Positions 56,683 to 64,000 of a stretch of DNA of 64,000 bases are shown in pieces (the stretch's first letter is position 1; the number at the start of each line of letters is the position of its first letter). The stretch lies in NCBI GenBank assembly GCA_035642535.1, contig DASQSE010000005.1, forward strand, positions 1 through 64,000. Reading direction: 5' to 3'. The DNA comes from Jatrophihabitans sp035642535. GTDB taxonomy: Bacteria; Actinomycetota; Actinomycetes; Mycobacteriales; Jatrophihabitantaceae. The notes under the pieces are model-generated. The model made no database searches. It had not been told where the DNA came from and saw nothing but the letters and a program-made list of their open reading frames with translations. Both the position numbers and the translations under genes were made by a program.

Positions 56683-57177
56683 ATGGACAGACCGCTTGAT
56701 CAGACCGATTGGCGCATCCTGACCGAGCTGCAGGCCGACGGCCGGTTGTCCTACAACGAGCTGGCCCGGCGCGTGCGGCTGTCCGCGCCGTCCGTTGCCG
56801 ATCGGGTCCGCCGGTTGGAGGACCAGAAGATCATCGACGGTTATCAGGCGCGTGTCGACCCGGCGCGCGCCGGACTGCCGTTCACCGCCTTTGTCCAGAT
56901 GCGTTGCGTGATGGGCCGTTGCCTGCTGAAGACCACGCAGGCCGAAGACTTCCCGGAGATCGTCGAGATCCACCGGCTGTCCGGCAGGCACTGCACGATG
57001 CTGAAGGTGCGCGCCGCGTCCATGGCGCACTTCGAGGGGCTGGTCGAACGACTCGGCGAACACGCCGAGCTGGACACACACGTCGTGCTCTCCACGCCGT
57101 TCGAAGGCCGGCCGGTCGCGGCCGAAGCCGTCCAGGACCGACCGGTTACGAAGTCGTCGGGCTGGTCACGCGATTAG
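56683..57177 (+). CDS. Lrp/AsnC-family transcriptional regulator
   Basis: A 164-residue regulator. N-terminal winged helix: LDQTDWRILTELQADGRLSYNELARRVRLSAPSVADRVRRLEDQKII (core GRLSYNELARRVRLSAPSVA). C-terminal effector domain (RAM): FTAFVQMRCVMGRC, then FPEIVEIHRLSGRHCTMLKVRAASM and LVERLGEHAELDTHVVLS. It senses an amino acid and acts as an oligomer. ATG 56683 follows within 8 bp of a perfect GCGTACGC palindrome (56668-56675), a possible autoregulatory site. It overlaps the convergent GNAT gene by 12 bases. The nearby alanine-dehydrogenase-type gene is a candidate target, as Lrp-like AldR controls ald in mycobacteria. Confidence 0.9.
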   Translation: MDRPLDQTDWRILTELQADGRLSYNELARRVRLSAPSVADRVRRLEDQKIIDGYQARVDPARAGLPFTAFVQMRCVMGRCLLKTTQAEDFPEIVEIHRLSGRHCTMLKVRAASMAHFEGLVERLGEHAELDTHVVLSTPFEGRPVAAEAVQDRPVTKSSGWSRD

Positions 57178-57708
57178 CGGTGGCTCACCGCTCGGTATCT
57201 CCCGGTTGGAGTAGTAGGGGTTCGAGAACGGGAACGCGGTCTCGATCCAGTGCCGAAGCGCGCGGTAGAGCATGGCGTAGTAGCCGCGCGCGTAGCCGTC
57301 GGGTGTTACCCACCAACTCACGTCGACGTCGTGGTCGAGCAGCTCTTCGGTGAGCGTCGTGCGTCCGCCCATGGGATAGAGGTAGCAGCAGCCGAGGTAC
57401 TGTCCGGCGCCGTCGTACACCGCATATGCGTAGGAGCCGCCGTCCCGGAACTCGCACTCGTGCCAGACGAGATCGACGTAGTTGAAGTCCTCGTCGACCG
57501 GGCCGGTAGGCCAGCTCCCACCCCGCGTTCGCCGAATCACGTCGAGGCTGGCGTTGATGCCTCGGACGTCGTCCTGGAGATGTTCTCGACTGAGCGCGCT
57601 GGCCCGGATGTCGTCGTAGGTCAGCGCCGCGGGCGCAGACCAGCCGGCCGGCACGCTCAGCCGCTTGACGAGGCCGGCAAGGTCGACTCGCGATGTGCTG
57701 TCTTGCAT
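57166..57708 (-). CDS. GNAT-family N-acetyltransferase-like protein
   Basis: A 180-residue protein. Parts seen: GWSAPAALTYDDIRASALSREHL, VDLVWHECEFRDGGSYAYAVYDGAGQYLGCCYLYPMGG (the four-strand core, WHECEFRDGGSYAYAVYD then GCCYLYP), DVDVSWWVTPDGYARGYYAMLYRALRHWIE (the CoA-facing helix with DGYARGYYAML), PFSNPYYSNREIP. This order fits the GNAT fold; the acceptor is unknown. ATG 57708 has GGAGCC upstream. Its last 12 bases overlap the AsnC-type gene end. Confidence 0.8.
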   Translation of the reverse strand: MQDSTSRVDLAGLVKRLSVPAGWSAPAALTYDDIRASALSREHLQDDVRGINASLDVIRRTRGGSWPTGPVDEDFNYVDLVWHECEFRDGGSYAYAVYDGAGQYLGCCYLYPMGGRTTLTEELLDHDVDVSWWVTPDGYARGYYAMLYRALRHWIETAFPFSNPYYSNREIPSGEPPLIA

Positions 57709-57794
57709 GATCAGGCTCCTTCGCGTCGCGCGCCAACCTACTCGGCGCGTACCGAGGAAGCCCCGGGATTTTTCGCGGTAGCTGCGGGCGCGGC

Positions 57795-58991
57795 CTACTT
57801 CGCCAACGGCGCGTGCGGGTGCTCGACCTCGCGGCCCTGGAAGGACAGGATCGCCGGGTTCTGGACGACCCCGTTACGGATCTCGATGGCTCGCCGGATC
57901 GTCGGGCTGGCGCTCCACGCATCCGGTCCCCCGAGGACGGTGCCGAGGAACGGGAGCAGCGCCTCGCTGTTCTCCCAGGTCGCGGAATCCCACAGATAGG
58001 ACGGACTGTGATCGACTGCGTAGTACAGCACGTTGTCACCGACCACGAACATCGGATCGGTGAACGACGTGGGGCGTGCCCAGCTGAATCCCATGCCCTG
58101 ATCGCAGGATACGTCGACGATCAGCGTGCCCGGTGACACGCTCACCAGGTCGGTGTCGGTCATGAAGGTCTGCGGCGCATCGGTGTCCTGCAGCACGCAA
58201 TTCACGATCACGTCGTGCCGCGCGAGATACCGGGCCAGCGGCACCGGACCGTCCTCGGTCACCGCGTGGCTCATCCGGGTGGTGCCGGCTTCGCATTCGA
58301 AGTGCACGATCCGAGCCGAGTGGATCGGTGCCGCCACGGCCGAGACGGCGCGGTGGGTGAGCACGTCGACGTCGTGCACATCGAGCGCATTGAGCGCCGA
58401 CACCGCACCTCGCGCAGTCGCGCCGAAGCCGATGACCACGGCGCGCAGTCGACGCCCATACGAACCCGTACGCCCAGCGAGCGTCATGGCGTGCAGGACG
58501 GAGCTATATCCGGCGAGTTCGTTGTTCTCGTGGAACACGTGCAGGTTGAAGGAGCCGTCCGGTTTCCAGTGATTCATCGCCTCGAAAGCGATCAGCGTCA
58601 GCTTGCGGTCGATGGCCACCTGCGTGAGCTCGGTGTCCTGTACGCAGTGCGGCCAGCCCCACAGCACCTGCCCGACCCGCAACTGTTCGATGTCGCTGAG
58701 CATCGGCTTGGGCTGCAGGATGACGTCGCACTCGTCGACGAGTTGCTCGCGGGTGCGCAACCCGGCAACCCAGACCCGAAGCTGGTCGTCGCACATGCCG
58801 AAGCGATCTGCGTAGCCACGCTCGAGGTAGATGCGCGTCCGCAGCTCGTCCGGGATCCGCGCGAGGTGTTCGGGATGCAGCGCAAGCCGACGCTCGTGCT
58901 CCTTGCTCGAGCGGCCCATAACCCCCATCGTGAGCCGGTCCACGGGTGCCTCCTCAGCCGACGCACCCCCGAACTGCGACGACAGCCCCAT
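57795..58991 (-). CDS. Alanine dehydrogenase / N5-(carboxyethyl)ornithine synthase family protein
   Basis: A 398-residue two-domain protein of the AlaDH/PNT superfamily. The N-terminal part has GVMGRSSKEHERRLALHPEHLARIP (Arg/Lys substrate site) and VILQPKPMLSDIEQL; the NAD domain is RLRAVVIGFGATARGAVSALNAL; later LIVDVSCDQGMGFSWA and NVLYYAVDHSPSYLW. The overall form is close to N5-(carboxyethyl)ornithine synthase-like proteins, with alanine dehydrogenase as the broader family. The substrate is not decided. The first start ATG 58991 is used; internal ATG near MGVMG could shorten it by about 21 residues. It is followed by the GNAT gene on the same strand. Confidence 0.85.
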   Translation of the reverse strand: MGLSSQFGGASAEEAPVDRLTMGVMGRSSKEHERRLALHPEHLARIPDELRTRIYLERGYADRFGMCDDQLRVWVAGLRTREQLVDECDVILQPKPMLSDIEQLRVGQVLWGWPHCVQDTELTQVAIDRKLTLIAFEAMNHWKPDGSFNLHVFHENNELAGYSSVLHAMTLAGRTGSYGRRLRAVVIGFGATARGAVSALNALDVHDVDVLTHRAVSAVAAPIHSARIVHFECEAGTTRMSHAVTEDGPVPLARYLARHDVIVNCVLQDTDAPQTFMTDTDLVSVSPGTLIVDVSCDQGMGFSWARPTSFTDPMFVVGDNVLYYAVDHSPSYLWDSATWENSEALLPFLGTVLGGPDAWSASPTIRRAIEIRNGVVQNPAILSFQGREVEHPHAPLAK

Positions 58992-59058
58992 GGGCGAGCC
59001 ATGATGGTGCGACTAGTTCCAGGGTGAGCCGACCACACTGCGTGGACCCGTGCCGAAC

Positions 59059-59077
59059 GTCCTGTTTGCGGCAGGAC
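59059..59077 (-). terminator. Short hairpin after the Asp-box gene
   Basis: GTCCTG (59059-59064) and CAGGAC (59072-59077) with a 7-nt loop, 35 bp beyond the stop of the propeller gene on the minus strand. A weak candidate terminator; nothing else is visible in the 120-bp gap. Confidence 0.35.
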
Positions 59078-59111
59078 CTCGCTCCCGCCGCGAACTCGCC
59101 GTTCAGACCTG

Positions 59112-60593
59112 CTAGTCGTCGCGCAGCGCGTGATGCGTCTCGCCGGTACCGACACCGGTCACCGGCACCAACACGCCTGCCGAACTCGCGACATGGGTCG
59201 CCTGCGCAGGCGTGGCGACCGTCAGCGGGGCGGACGGCGCGTACATCGCCTCGTCGAAGGCGGCCGTGGTCGCGGGCTTGCCGACCGCGAAGACGGTCGT
59301 GGCCGTCGAGCCGCTGAACGACGTCGAGATGTAGTCACCGACCATCGGGCCCTGCGAGGTCAACGCGATCTGGTCCAGCGTCATCGGTCCGGCGAGTTGT
59401 TTCGCGTCGCCCCAATGTGCGCCGCCGTCCGGCGAGGAGATGTAGCCGACCTCCAGCTGGCACCCGCCGGCGCAGGTCGTGTCCGGATAGAAGTAGTAGG
59501 TCAGCGCGAGGTGCGCCGTCGCACCCGACGTCGAGGGGTCGACGGCCAGCCCCGGGATGAAGTGGTCGACGGTGCTCGTGACGTCATCGATCGGGATGCG
59601 GGCCGGCTTGCTCCACCCGACGCCGTCGGTCGAAGTCGAGAAGACGATGTCGTTCGACGAACACTTCGCGCGGAATCGGCAGTCCTCCCACGCCACGTAG
59701 ACCCGGCCGCCGCCGTCCACCTCGGCGGTGGGCAGCGGGCTCGTGCGCAGGTCACCCGCTACGCCGTGGAAGCGGATGCTCGCGACGTCGATGCCCTTCG
59801 TCCAGGACGCACCGCCGTCGGTCGAGGTGAACGCCTCGATCTTGCCGTTGAAGCTCTCGAACGGGACGACGACAGTGCCGTTGGGCTGTACCACGGGTTG
59901 GCCGCCGAGGCCCTTGTCGTTGCCGGCCGTCGACTTCGGCGCCATCCAGGTCAGGCCGCCGTCGGACGAGGTGCTCATCAACTCGGTGCCGCCGGCGCCG
60001 AAGTTGTCGAACTCGGTGTAGCAGTTGCCGTAGAACGGGCTGTTCACGAAGTTGTCGCAGGCCGTCCAGTTCTTGTCCAGGTCGAGCTTCTTGCCTGCCG
60101 GCGGCGGCAGCGGGATTGGTGTTCCCCATGTCCGGCCGTCGTCCGTCGACCGGTTGACGAAGACGGTCGGGACGTTGACGGTGGCGGTGAGCGGGATCGA
60201 GGAGATCAGCCAGGTCGCGTGCTTGGCGTCGTAGGCGACCGACGCGTCGCTGACCCGTTCGTACGGGCTGCCGACGACTCCGGCGCTGAACGTCATGCCG
60301 GGCAGGAACGCCGGTGCATCCCACGTGTTGCCGCCGTCGCCGGAGCGCACCACGCCGACGTCGGTCGCGCCGCCGTTGAAGAACCGTCCCACCTGGAAAG
60401 TGGCCACCACCGTGCTGCCGTGCGCGAAGGTGTCGGGCTCGAGCTCGGTGGCGTGCTGGCTCGTGGCGTTGGTGAAGGGGTCACTGCTGACTCGAGTCAG
60501 CGCGACGTTCGCGTGCGCGGCGGCGGGCCATGCGACGAGTGCGAGCACTGTCGCAACGACGGCACCAAGACAGATCTGGAATCGGGCAGCCAT
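59112..60593 (-). CDS. Secreted Asp-box (BNR/sialidase-like) propeller
   Basis: A 493-residue exported protein: signal peptide about residues 1-28 (GAVVATVLALVAWPAAAHA) and a beta-propeller with at least six Asp-box motifs: SGDGGNTWD, STDDGRTWG, SSDGGLTWM, STDGGASWT, STDGVGWSK, SPDGGAHWG. Two Cys pairs occur (near ACDNF and DTTCAGGC). Sialidases share this fold but I do not see the Arg triad or the FRIP motif, so enzymatic activity is doubtful; a binding role on extracellular sugars or proteins is as likely. ATG 60593 is taken at the signal peptide. No ribosome site is obvious. Confidence 0.82.
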   Translation of the reverse strand: MAARFQICLGAVVATVLALVAWPAAAHANVALTRVSSDPFTNATSQHATELEPDTFAHGSTVVATFQVGRFFNGGATDVGVVRSGDGGNTWDAPAFLPGMTFSAGVVGSPYERVSDASVAYDAKHATWLISSIPLTATVNVPTVFVNRSTDDGRTWGTPIPLPPPAGKKLDLDKNWTACDNFVNSPFYGNCYTEFDNFGAGGTELMSTSSDGGLTWMAPKSTAGNDKGLGGQPVVQPNGTVVVPFESFNGKIEAFTSTDGGASWTKGIDVASIRFHGVAGDLRTSPLPTAEVDGGGRVYVAWEDCRFRAKCSSNDIVFSTSTDGVGWSKPARIPIDDVTSTVDHFIPGLAVDPSTSGATAHLALTYYFYPDTTCAGGCQLEVGYISSPDGGAHWGDAKQLAGPMTLDQIALTSQGPMVGDYISTSFSGSTATTVFAVGKPATTAAFDEAMYAPSAPLTVATPAQATHVASSAGVLVPVTGVGTGETHHALRDD

Positions 60594-60709
60594 GGCGGGA
60601 ATGTAGACCGGGATCGGGCGCCGAGAACAAGATTTGTCCGGCGAGCGACGGATCGGTCGGACACCTGGCACGATCGAGCAAGCGAGAGGGATCCGCCCGA
60701 TCCGGTCCG

Positions 60710-60762
60710 GTGATCAACAGGCGCGAACCGTCGTCACGTGCCGGTTGGACCCTGTTGATCAC
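60710..60762. repeat. 12-bp perfect inverted repeat in the gap after the transglycosylase gene
   Basis: GTGATCAACAGG (60710-60721) and CCTGTTGATCAC (60751-60762), with inner GAACCG / CGGTTg adding pairs. It stands 38 bp after the transglycosylase stop on the minus strand and about 117 bp before the propeller ATG. It may terminate the former or regulate the latter. Confidence 0.55.
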
Positions 60763-60799
60763 GAGGTGTGTGGCGGGGTGATCCGCGCGGCTCGCTACG

Positions 60800-62059
60800 T
60801 CAGCACTTGCCGAGCAGGTGGTCGAGCACCGTGCAGGTCGTGCTCGGGCTGGGAGTCGGACTCGAACCGGACGGCGATCCCGAGCTCGGTTTGGGTGTCG
60901 GCGACTTCGACGACTTCGTCCCACTCGGTGCGGTCGAGGTCTTCGTCCCGCTCGTCGACGTCGAGCTTCCGCTCGGTGACTTCGTCGGCGTGGCGGCGCG
61001 TCCCTTGTGCTTCGGCGTCGCCTTCGTCTTGACCGCGGTCTTGTGCGCGGCGGTGGGGTTGCCGGGGTTCGCGGGTGGGATGTAGCCGGTGTCCGTGATC
61101 GTGGGCAGCGGCCCGGAGGTGATCCCGACCGGCAGGCCGGTGATCGGGATGCCGCGACGGTAGGCGTCGGCGAGTGCGAGGACCTGGGCGAGGTACTCGT
61201 CCGAGTGGTTGTAGGCGAGGATGGCGCGCACCTGGCCCGCGCGGGTGCGCAGGTCGCCGCCCGCCACGCACAAGTAGCGGGCCGCGGCCAGCGCCGCGTC
61301 ATTGATGTTGAACACGTCTGCCTTGCCGTCGCCGTTGGCGTCGGTGCCGTAGATCGCCCAAGTGGACGGGATGAACTGCATCGGCCCGACGGCGTGGTCG
61401 TAGACGGGGTCGCCGTCGAGGCTGGCGCCGTCGGTGTCGCGGATGAGCGCCGTGCCGGAGCCGTTGAGCGGGATGCCGATGATGCGCGGCGTCGACACGC
61501 CGTCGGCGTGCAGGACGGCACCGGCGAAGCGGCCGTGGTCGGATTCCTCGCGCCCGATGCCGGCGAGCAGCGCCCAGTCGATACCGCATCCGGGCGCGAC
61601 GTGGGCCATCCGCGCGGCGGCGACCCGGTAGGCGTTGAGCGCGATCTGCGGGATGCCGTTGGCGGCGAGTCCGCTGATCACCCCGTGCGAGACCGGCGCC
61701 TGCTTCTTGACGTGCTTGAGCTCCGGGCGGACCTGCTTGCCAGCTACGGCGGGCGACGGCGTGCTGACGGGCAACTGCGGCAGTCGGGAGTCTGCCGGTG
61801 GCGGGGGAGGCGAAGCCACGTTCGCGGCGGCGAGTGGGGTCGTGATCGAGGCGACGACGAACAGCGCGACACCGCCGGCGATCGCACCGATGGCGCTGCG
61901 CCGGCCGAGCTTTGGATGACGGCGCAGGAAGGCTGCGAAGCCGGGAGCCTTGACGGCCGGTGGCAGCACCGGCGCAACCGTGGGGCGACCGGGACCAGGC
62001 TTCGGCCGCCGCGTCCGCGCTGCCGGTGCCGTCCGCATATCCGGATGGTCGGCAGCCAC
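60800..62059 (-). CDS. Membrane-anchored lytic murein transglycosylase (SLT_2/MltB type) with Ser/Thr/Pro tail
   Basis: A 419-residue cell-wall enzyme. A basic cytosolic N-terminus precedes one membrane helix (about 55-78). The catalytic domain (about 125-305) has Glu171/Glu172 in GIGREESDHGRF, with VGPMQFIPSTWAIYG and a calcium-type loop GTDANGDGKADVFNINDAALAAARYLC. These are MltB/SLT_2 features; the enzyme cuts glycan strands to anhydro-muramyl ends. The last about 90 residues are Ser/Thr/Pro/Lys-rich and end in a Cys-flanked CTVLDHLLGKC. Start ATG 62059. The extended tail probably spans or binds the wall. Confidence 0.88.
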   Translation of the reverse strand: MAADHPDMRTAPAARTRRPKPGPGRPTVAPVLPPAVKAPGFAAFLRRHPKLGRRSAIGAIAGGVALFVVASITTPLAAANVASPPPPPADSRLPQLPVSTPSPAVAGKQVRPELKHVKKQAPVSHGVISGLAANGIPQIALNAYRVAAARMAHVAPGCGIDWALLAGIGREESDHGRFAGAVLHADGVSTPRIIGIPLNGSGTALIRDTDGASLDGDPVYDHAVGPMQFIPSTWAIYGTDANGDGKADVFNINDAALAAARYLCVAGGDLRTRAGQVRAILAYNHSDEYLAQVLALADAYRRGIPITGLPVGITSGPLPTITDTGYIPPANPGNPTAAHKTAVKTKATPKHKGRAATPTKSPSGSSTSTSGTKTSTAPSGTKSSKSPTPKPSSGSPSGSSPTPSPSTTCTVLDHLLGKC

Positions 62060-62096
62060 GTCCGGAATAACGAGCCCGACCGATGTAGGTAACTCG

Positions 62097-64000
62097 TTAA
62101 GCGCTGGCGCGTTGGTCCGCGGCTCGCGCCACCAGCGCGCGCTGCACGTCGGCTCGGCCCTCGCTCACCAGCCGGCGCAGCGCCGTCGGGACGTCCTCGC
62201 CCGCGAGGAACGCGTCCGCGGCCGCGAGAGTCTCCTTGCTGATCGTGGAGGTCCAGGTCGGGAACAGTCCGACGACGACCGTTTGCGCCAACTCGCTCGT
62301 GCGCCGCTCCCAGACTCCGCGGATGGCGGCGAAGTAGCGCTCCACGTAGGGCGCGACGAGCTCGCCCTGCGTCGGGTGCGCGAACCCGCCGACGACTGCC
62401 GCCTGCATCGCGTTCGGCAAGGTGTCCTCTTCGACGACGAGCCGCCAGGCCTCGGCCTTGGCCGCCGCGGTGGGCTGCAACGCGCGCGCCCGTGCTGCGT
62501 ACCGCTGACCGGCCGCGGACGGGTCGCGGGCGAGTTCGCGTTCGATGCCGGCCTCGTCGATCGCGCCGAGGGCGGACAGGCACTGCACGATCGCCCAGCG
62601 CAGCTCGTCGTCGACGGCGAGCCCGTCCAGCTTGGTGCTGCCGTTGAGTAGGCCGTGGACGAACCCGATCTGCTCCTCGGTGCGCGCCGCGCCGAGTAGC
62701 GCGTGCGTCCACGCCAGCTGATGGTCCGATCCAGGGGCGGCCGCCCGCAGCGCCGCCATCGCGGATTCGCCCAGCTGTGCGTAGCCGTGCGGGGCCCACT
62801 CCGGGTCGGCGTACACCTCCAGCGCCCGCAGCGCCTGCCGGCTGAGCGACTGCATCACGCCGACGTCCGTCTCGCGCGCCGCGCCGGCCGCGACGAGCGC
62901 GACATAGTCGCGAGCCGCGAGCTCACCGTCGCGGGTCATGTCCCAGGCCGCCGACCAGCACAGCGCCCGCGCAAGCGGTGACTCCAGCTTGGCGATGCCG
63001 CCGGTGCGCAGCGTACGCAGGCTCACGTCGTCGAGGCGCTGCTTGCAGTAGGTCAGGTCGTCGTCGTTGACGAGCAGCAGCGCCGGCCGCGGCTGACCCA
63101 CAAGCTCGGGGACGGCGGTGCGCTCGCCTGTGACGTCCAGCTCCACGCGCTTGGAGCGCACGAGCCGGCCCTCCTGCTCGTGGTACAGGCCGACGGCGAG
63201 CCGGTGCGGTCGCAACGAATTGGACGCGGCGACCTCGGTGGGCGCGCTCTGCACGATGTCGAACGAGCTGAACGTGCCGTCCGCGGCGACGTTGAACTCG
63301 GGGCGCAGCGTGCTGATGCCTGCGGTCTCCAGCCAGAGCTTCGACCAGTCGCCGAGGTTGCGACCCGACGACTTCTCGAGCGCGCGCAGCAGGTCCGCCA
63401 AAGTGGTGTTGCGGTAGGCGTGCTCGGTGAAGTACTCGCGCAGCCCGGCGAGGAAGGCGTCGACGCCGACGTAGGCGCCGAGCTGCTTGAGGACGCTCGC
63501 ACCCTTCGCGTAGGTGATGCCGTCGAAGTTCACCTCTGCGGTCTGCACGTCCGGCGCGTCGGTGGCGATCGGGTGCGTGGACGGTAGCTGGTCCTGACGG
63601 TAGGCCCAGGTCTTCTCGGTGTTCGCGAAGGTGGCCCAGGCGTCCGTCCAGCGCGTGGCGCTCGTCTGGCACAGCACCGAGGCGTAGGTGGCGAACGACT
63701 CGTTCAGCCACAGGTCGTCCCACCAGCGCATGGTGACGAGATCGCCGAACCACATGTGCGCCATCTCGTGCAGGATCGTCTCGCAACGTCGCTCGTAGCG
63801 GGCGTCCGTGACGCGGCTGCGGAAGACGTAGTCCTCGCGGAACGTGACGCAACCCGCGTTCTCCATCGCGCCGGCGTTGAACTCCGGGACGAACAGCTGG
63901 TCGTACTTGTCGAAGGCGTACCGGACGCCGAAGTTGGCGTGGAACCAGTCGAAGCCCTGCTTGGTCACTTCGAAGAGATTCGCCGGGTCCAGGTACTGCG
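62097..64000 (-). CDS. pepN: Aminopeptidase N (M1 family), 5' end off window
   Basis: The C-terminal about 634 residues of a zinc aminopeptidase that removes N-terminal residues from peptides. GAMEN (substrate N-terminus) and HEMAHMWFGDLVTMRWWDDLWLNESFA with the HExxH-x18-E zinc site are intact. The C-terminal helical ERAP1-like domain follows to the stop at 62097. Full proteins of this type run near 850 residues, so about 215 residues lie beyond the right edge; the frame is open to base 64000. The large actinobacterial PepN form is the best match. Confidence 0.95.
   Translation of the reverse strand, partial: QYLDPANLFEVTKQGFDWFHANFGVRYAFDKYDQLFVPEFNAGAMENAGCVTFREDYVFRSRVTDARYERRCETILHEMAHMWFGDLVTMRWWDDLWLNESFATYASVLCQTSATRWTDAWATFANTEKTWAYRQDQLPSTHPIATDAPDVQTAEVNFDGITYAKGASVLKQLGAYVGVDAFLAGLREYFTEHAYRNTTLADLLRALEKSSGRNLGDWSKLWLETAGISTLRPEFNVAADGTFSSFDIVQSAPTEVAASNSLRPHRLAVGLYHEQEGRLVRSKRVELDVTGERTAVPELVGQPRPALLLVNDDDLTYCKQRLDDVSLRTLRTGGIAKLESPLARALCWSAAWDMTRDGELAARDYVALVAAGAARETDVGVMQSLSRQALRALEVYADPEWAPHGYAQLGESAMAALRAAAPGSDHQLAWTHALLGAARTEEQIGFVHGLLNGSTKLDGLAVDDELRWAIVQCLSALGAIDEAGIERELARDPSAAGQRYAARARALQPTAAAKAEAWRLVVEEDTLPNAMQAAVVGGFAHPTQGELVAPYVERYFAAIRGVWERRTSELAQTVVVGLFPTWTSTISKETLAAADAFLAGEDVPTALRRLVSEGRADVQRALVARAADQRASA

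Noticed and set aside
59112..60593. True sialidase
   Set aside because: Asp boxes are plentiful, but the FRIP motif and the Arg triad are not visible, so only the fold is claimed.
62097..64000. Long plus-strand reading frames across the pepN region
   Set aside because: They are antisense shadows of a conserved M1 peptidase with intact GAMEN and HExxH motifs.

Overview
The window comes from a high-G+C actinomycete. GTG starts are frequent and one TTG start is likely. Shine-Dalgarno boxes are strong, and the gene families are actinobacterial: group-2 truncated hemoglobin, Rpf-like protein, EttA, DUF5130 and a type VII secretion (ESX) locus. No EccA or EspG gene accompanies the ESX locus, so it is of the compact non-mycobacterial kind. 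I cannot name the genus. No rRNA, CRISPR array, insertion sequence or prophage is visible. There is one tRNA, Arg(TCT).

Layout. 0-4.4 kb: end of oligoribonuclease (gene continues off the left edge), pterin dehydratase, and a minus-strand run of a proline-racemase-like enzyme, an ornithine-cyclodeaminase-like reductase and an ALDH3-type aldehyde dehydrogenase. 4.4-10.4 kb: tRNA-Arg with a 47-residue membrane protein upstream, a GlxA-type regulator, an SSB paralogue, an Rpf/LysM cell-wall protein, EttA, a thioesterase and a hypothetical protein. 10.4-16.9 kb: an ECF sigma factor translationally coupled to a membrane-tethered beta-propeller, a GH13 glucosidase, GlbO, an MscS channel and an HNH endonuclease.

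17-34.5 kb is the ESX locus. It holds eccC, eccD, mycP, eccB and eccE, two WXG100-like proteins, a lipoprotein, a PPE-like protein, an EspC-like protein and two large substrates sharing one N-terminal module. A CtaJ-like/DUF5130 pair closes it. EccB, C, D and E form the membrane channel, MycP is its protease, and the Esx/PPE-like/EspC-like proteins are the likely cargo.

34.5-51.5 kb is dominated by exported proteins: a TetR/MFS efflux pair, an M14 carboxypeptidase broken by three lesions, a LuxR regulator, a GH27 glycosidase split by an insertion of about 826 residues, a seven-repeat RCC1 propeller, a 1,387-residue beta-helix/M14 protein and an orphan periplasmic binding protein.

51.5-64 kb: an MmpL/RND transporter, an ECF41-type sigma factor divergent from a WrbA-type quinone reductase (with mirror-image ECF-like promoters between them), a small protein with a PNPOx-like partner, an AsnC regulator, a GNAT enzyme, an alanine-dehydrogenase-family enzyme, a secreted Asp-box propeller, a lytic transglycosylase and the C-terminal two-thirds of aminopeptidase N (off the right edge).

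The strongest leads are the nested GH27 insertion, the mirror-image ECF promoters at 54.9 kb, the ESX cargo set with its duplicated N-terminal module, the sigma/beta-propeller pair, and the broken M14 gene whose central frameshift coincides with a perfect 13-bp inverted repeat.
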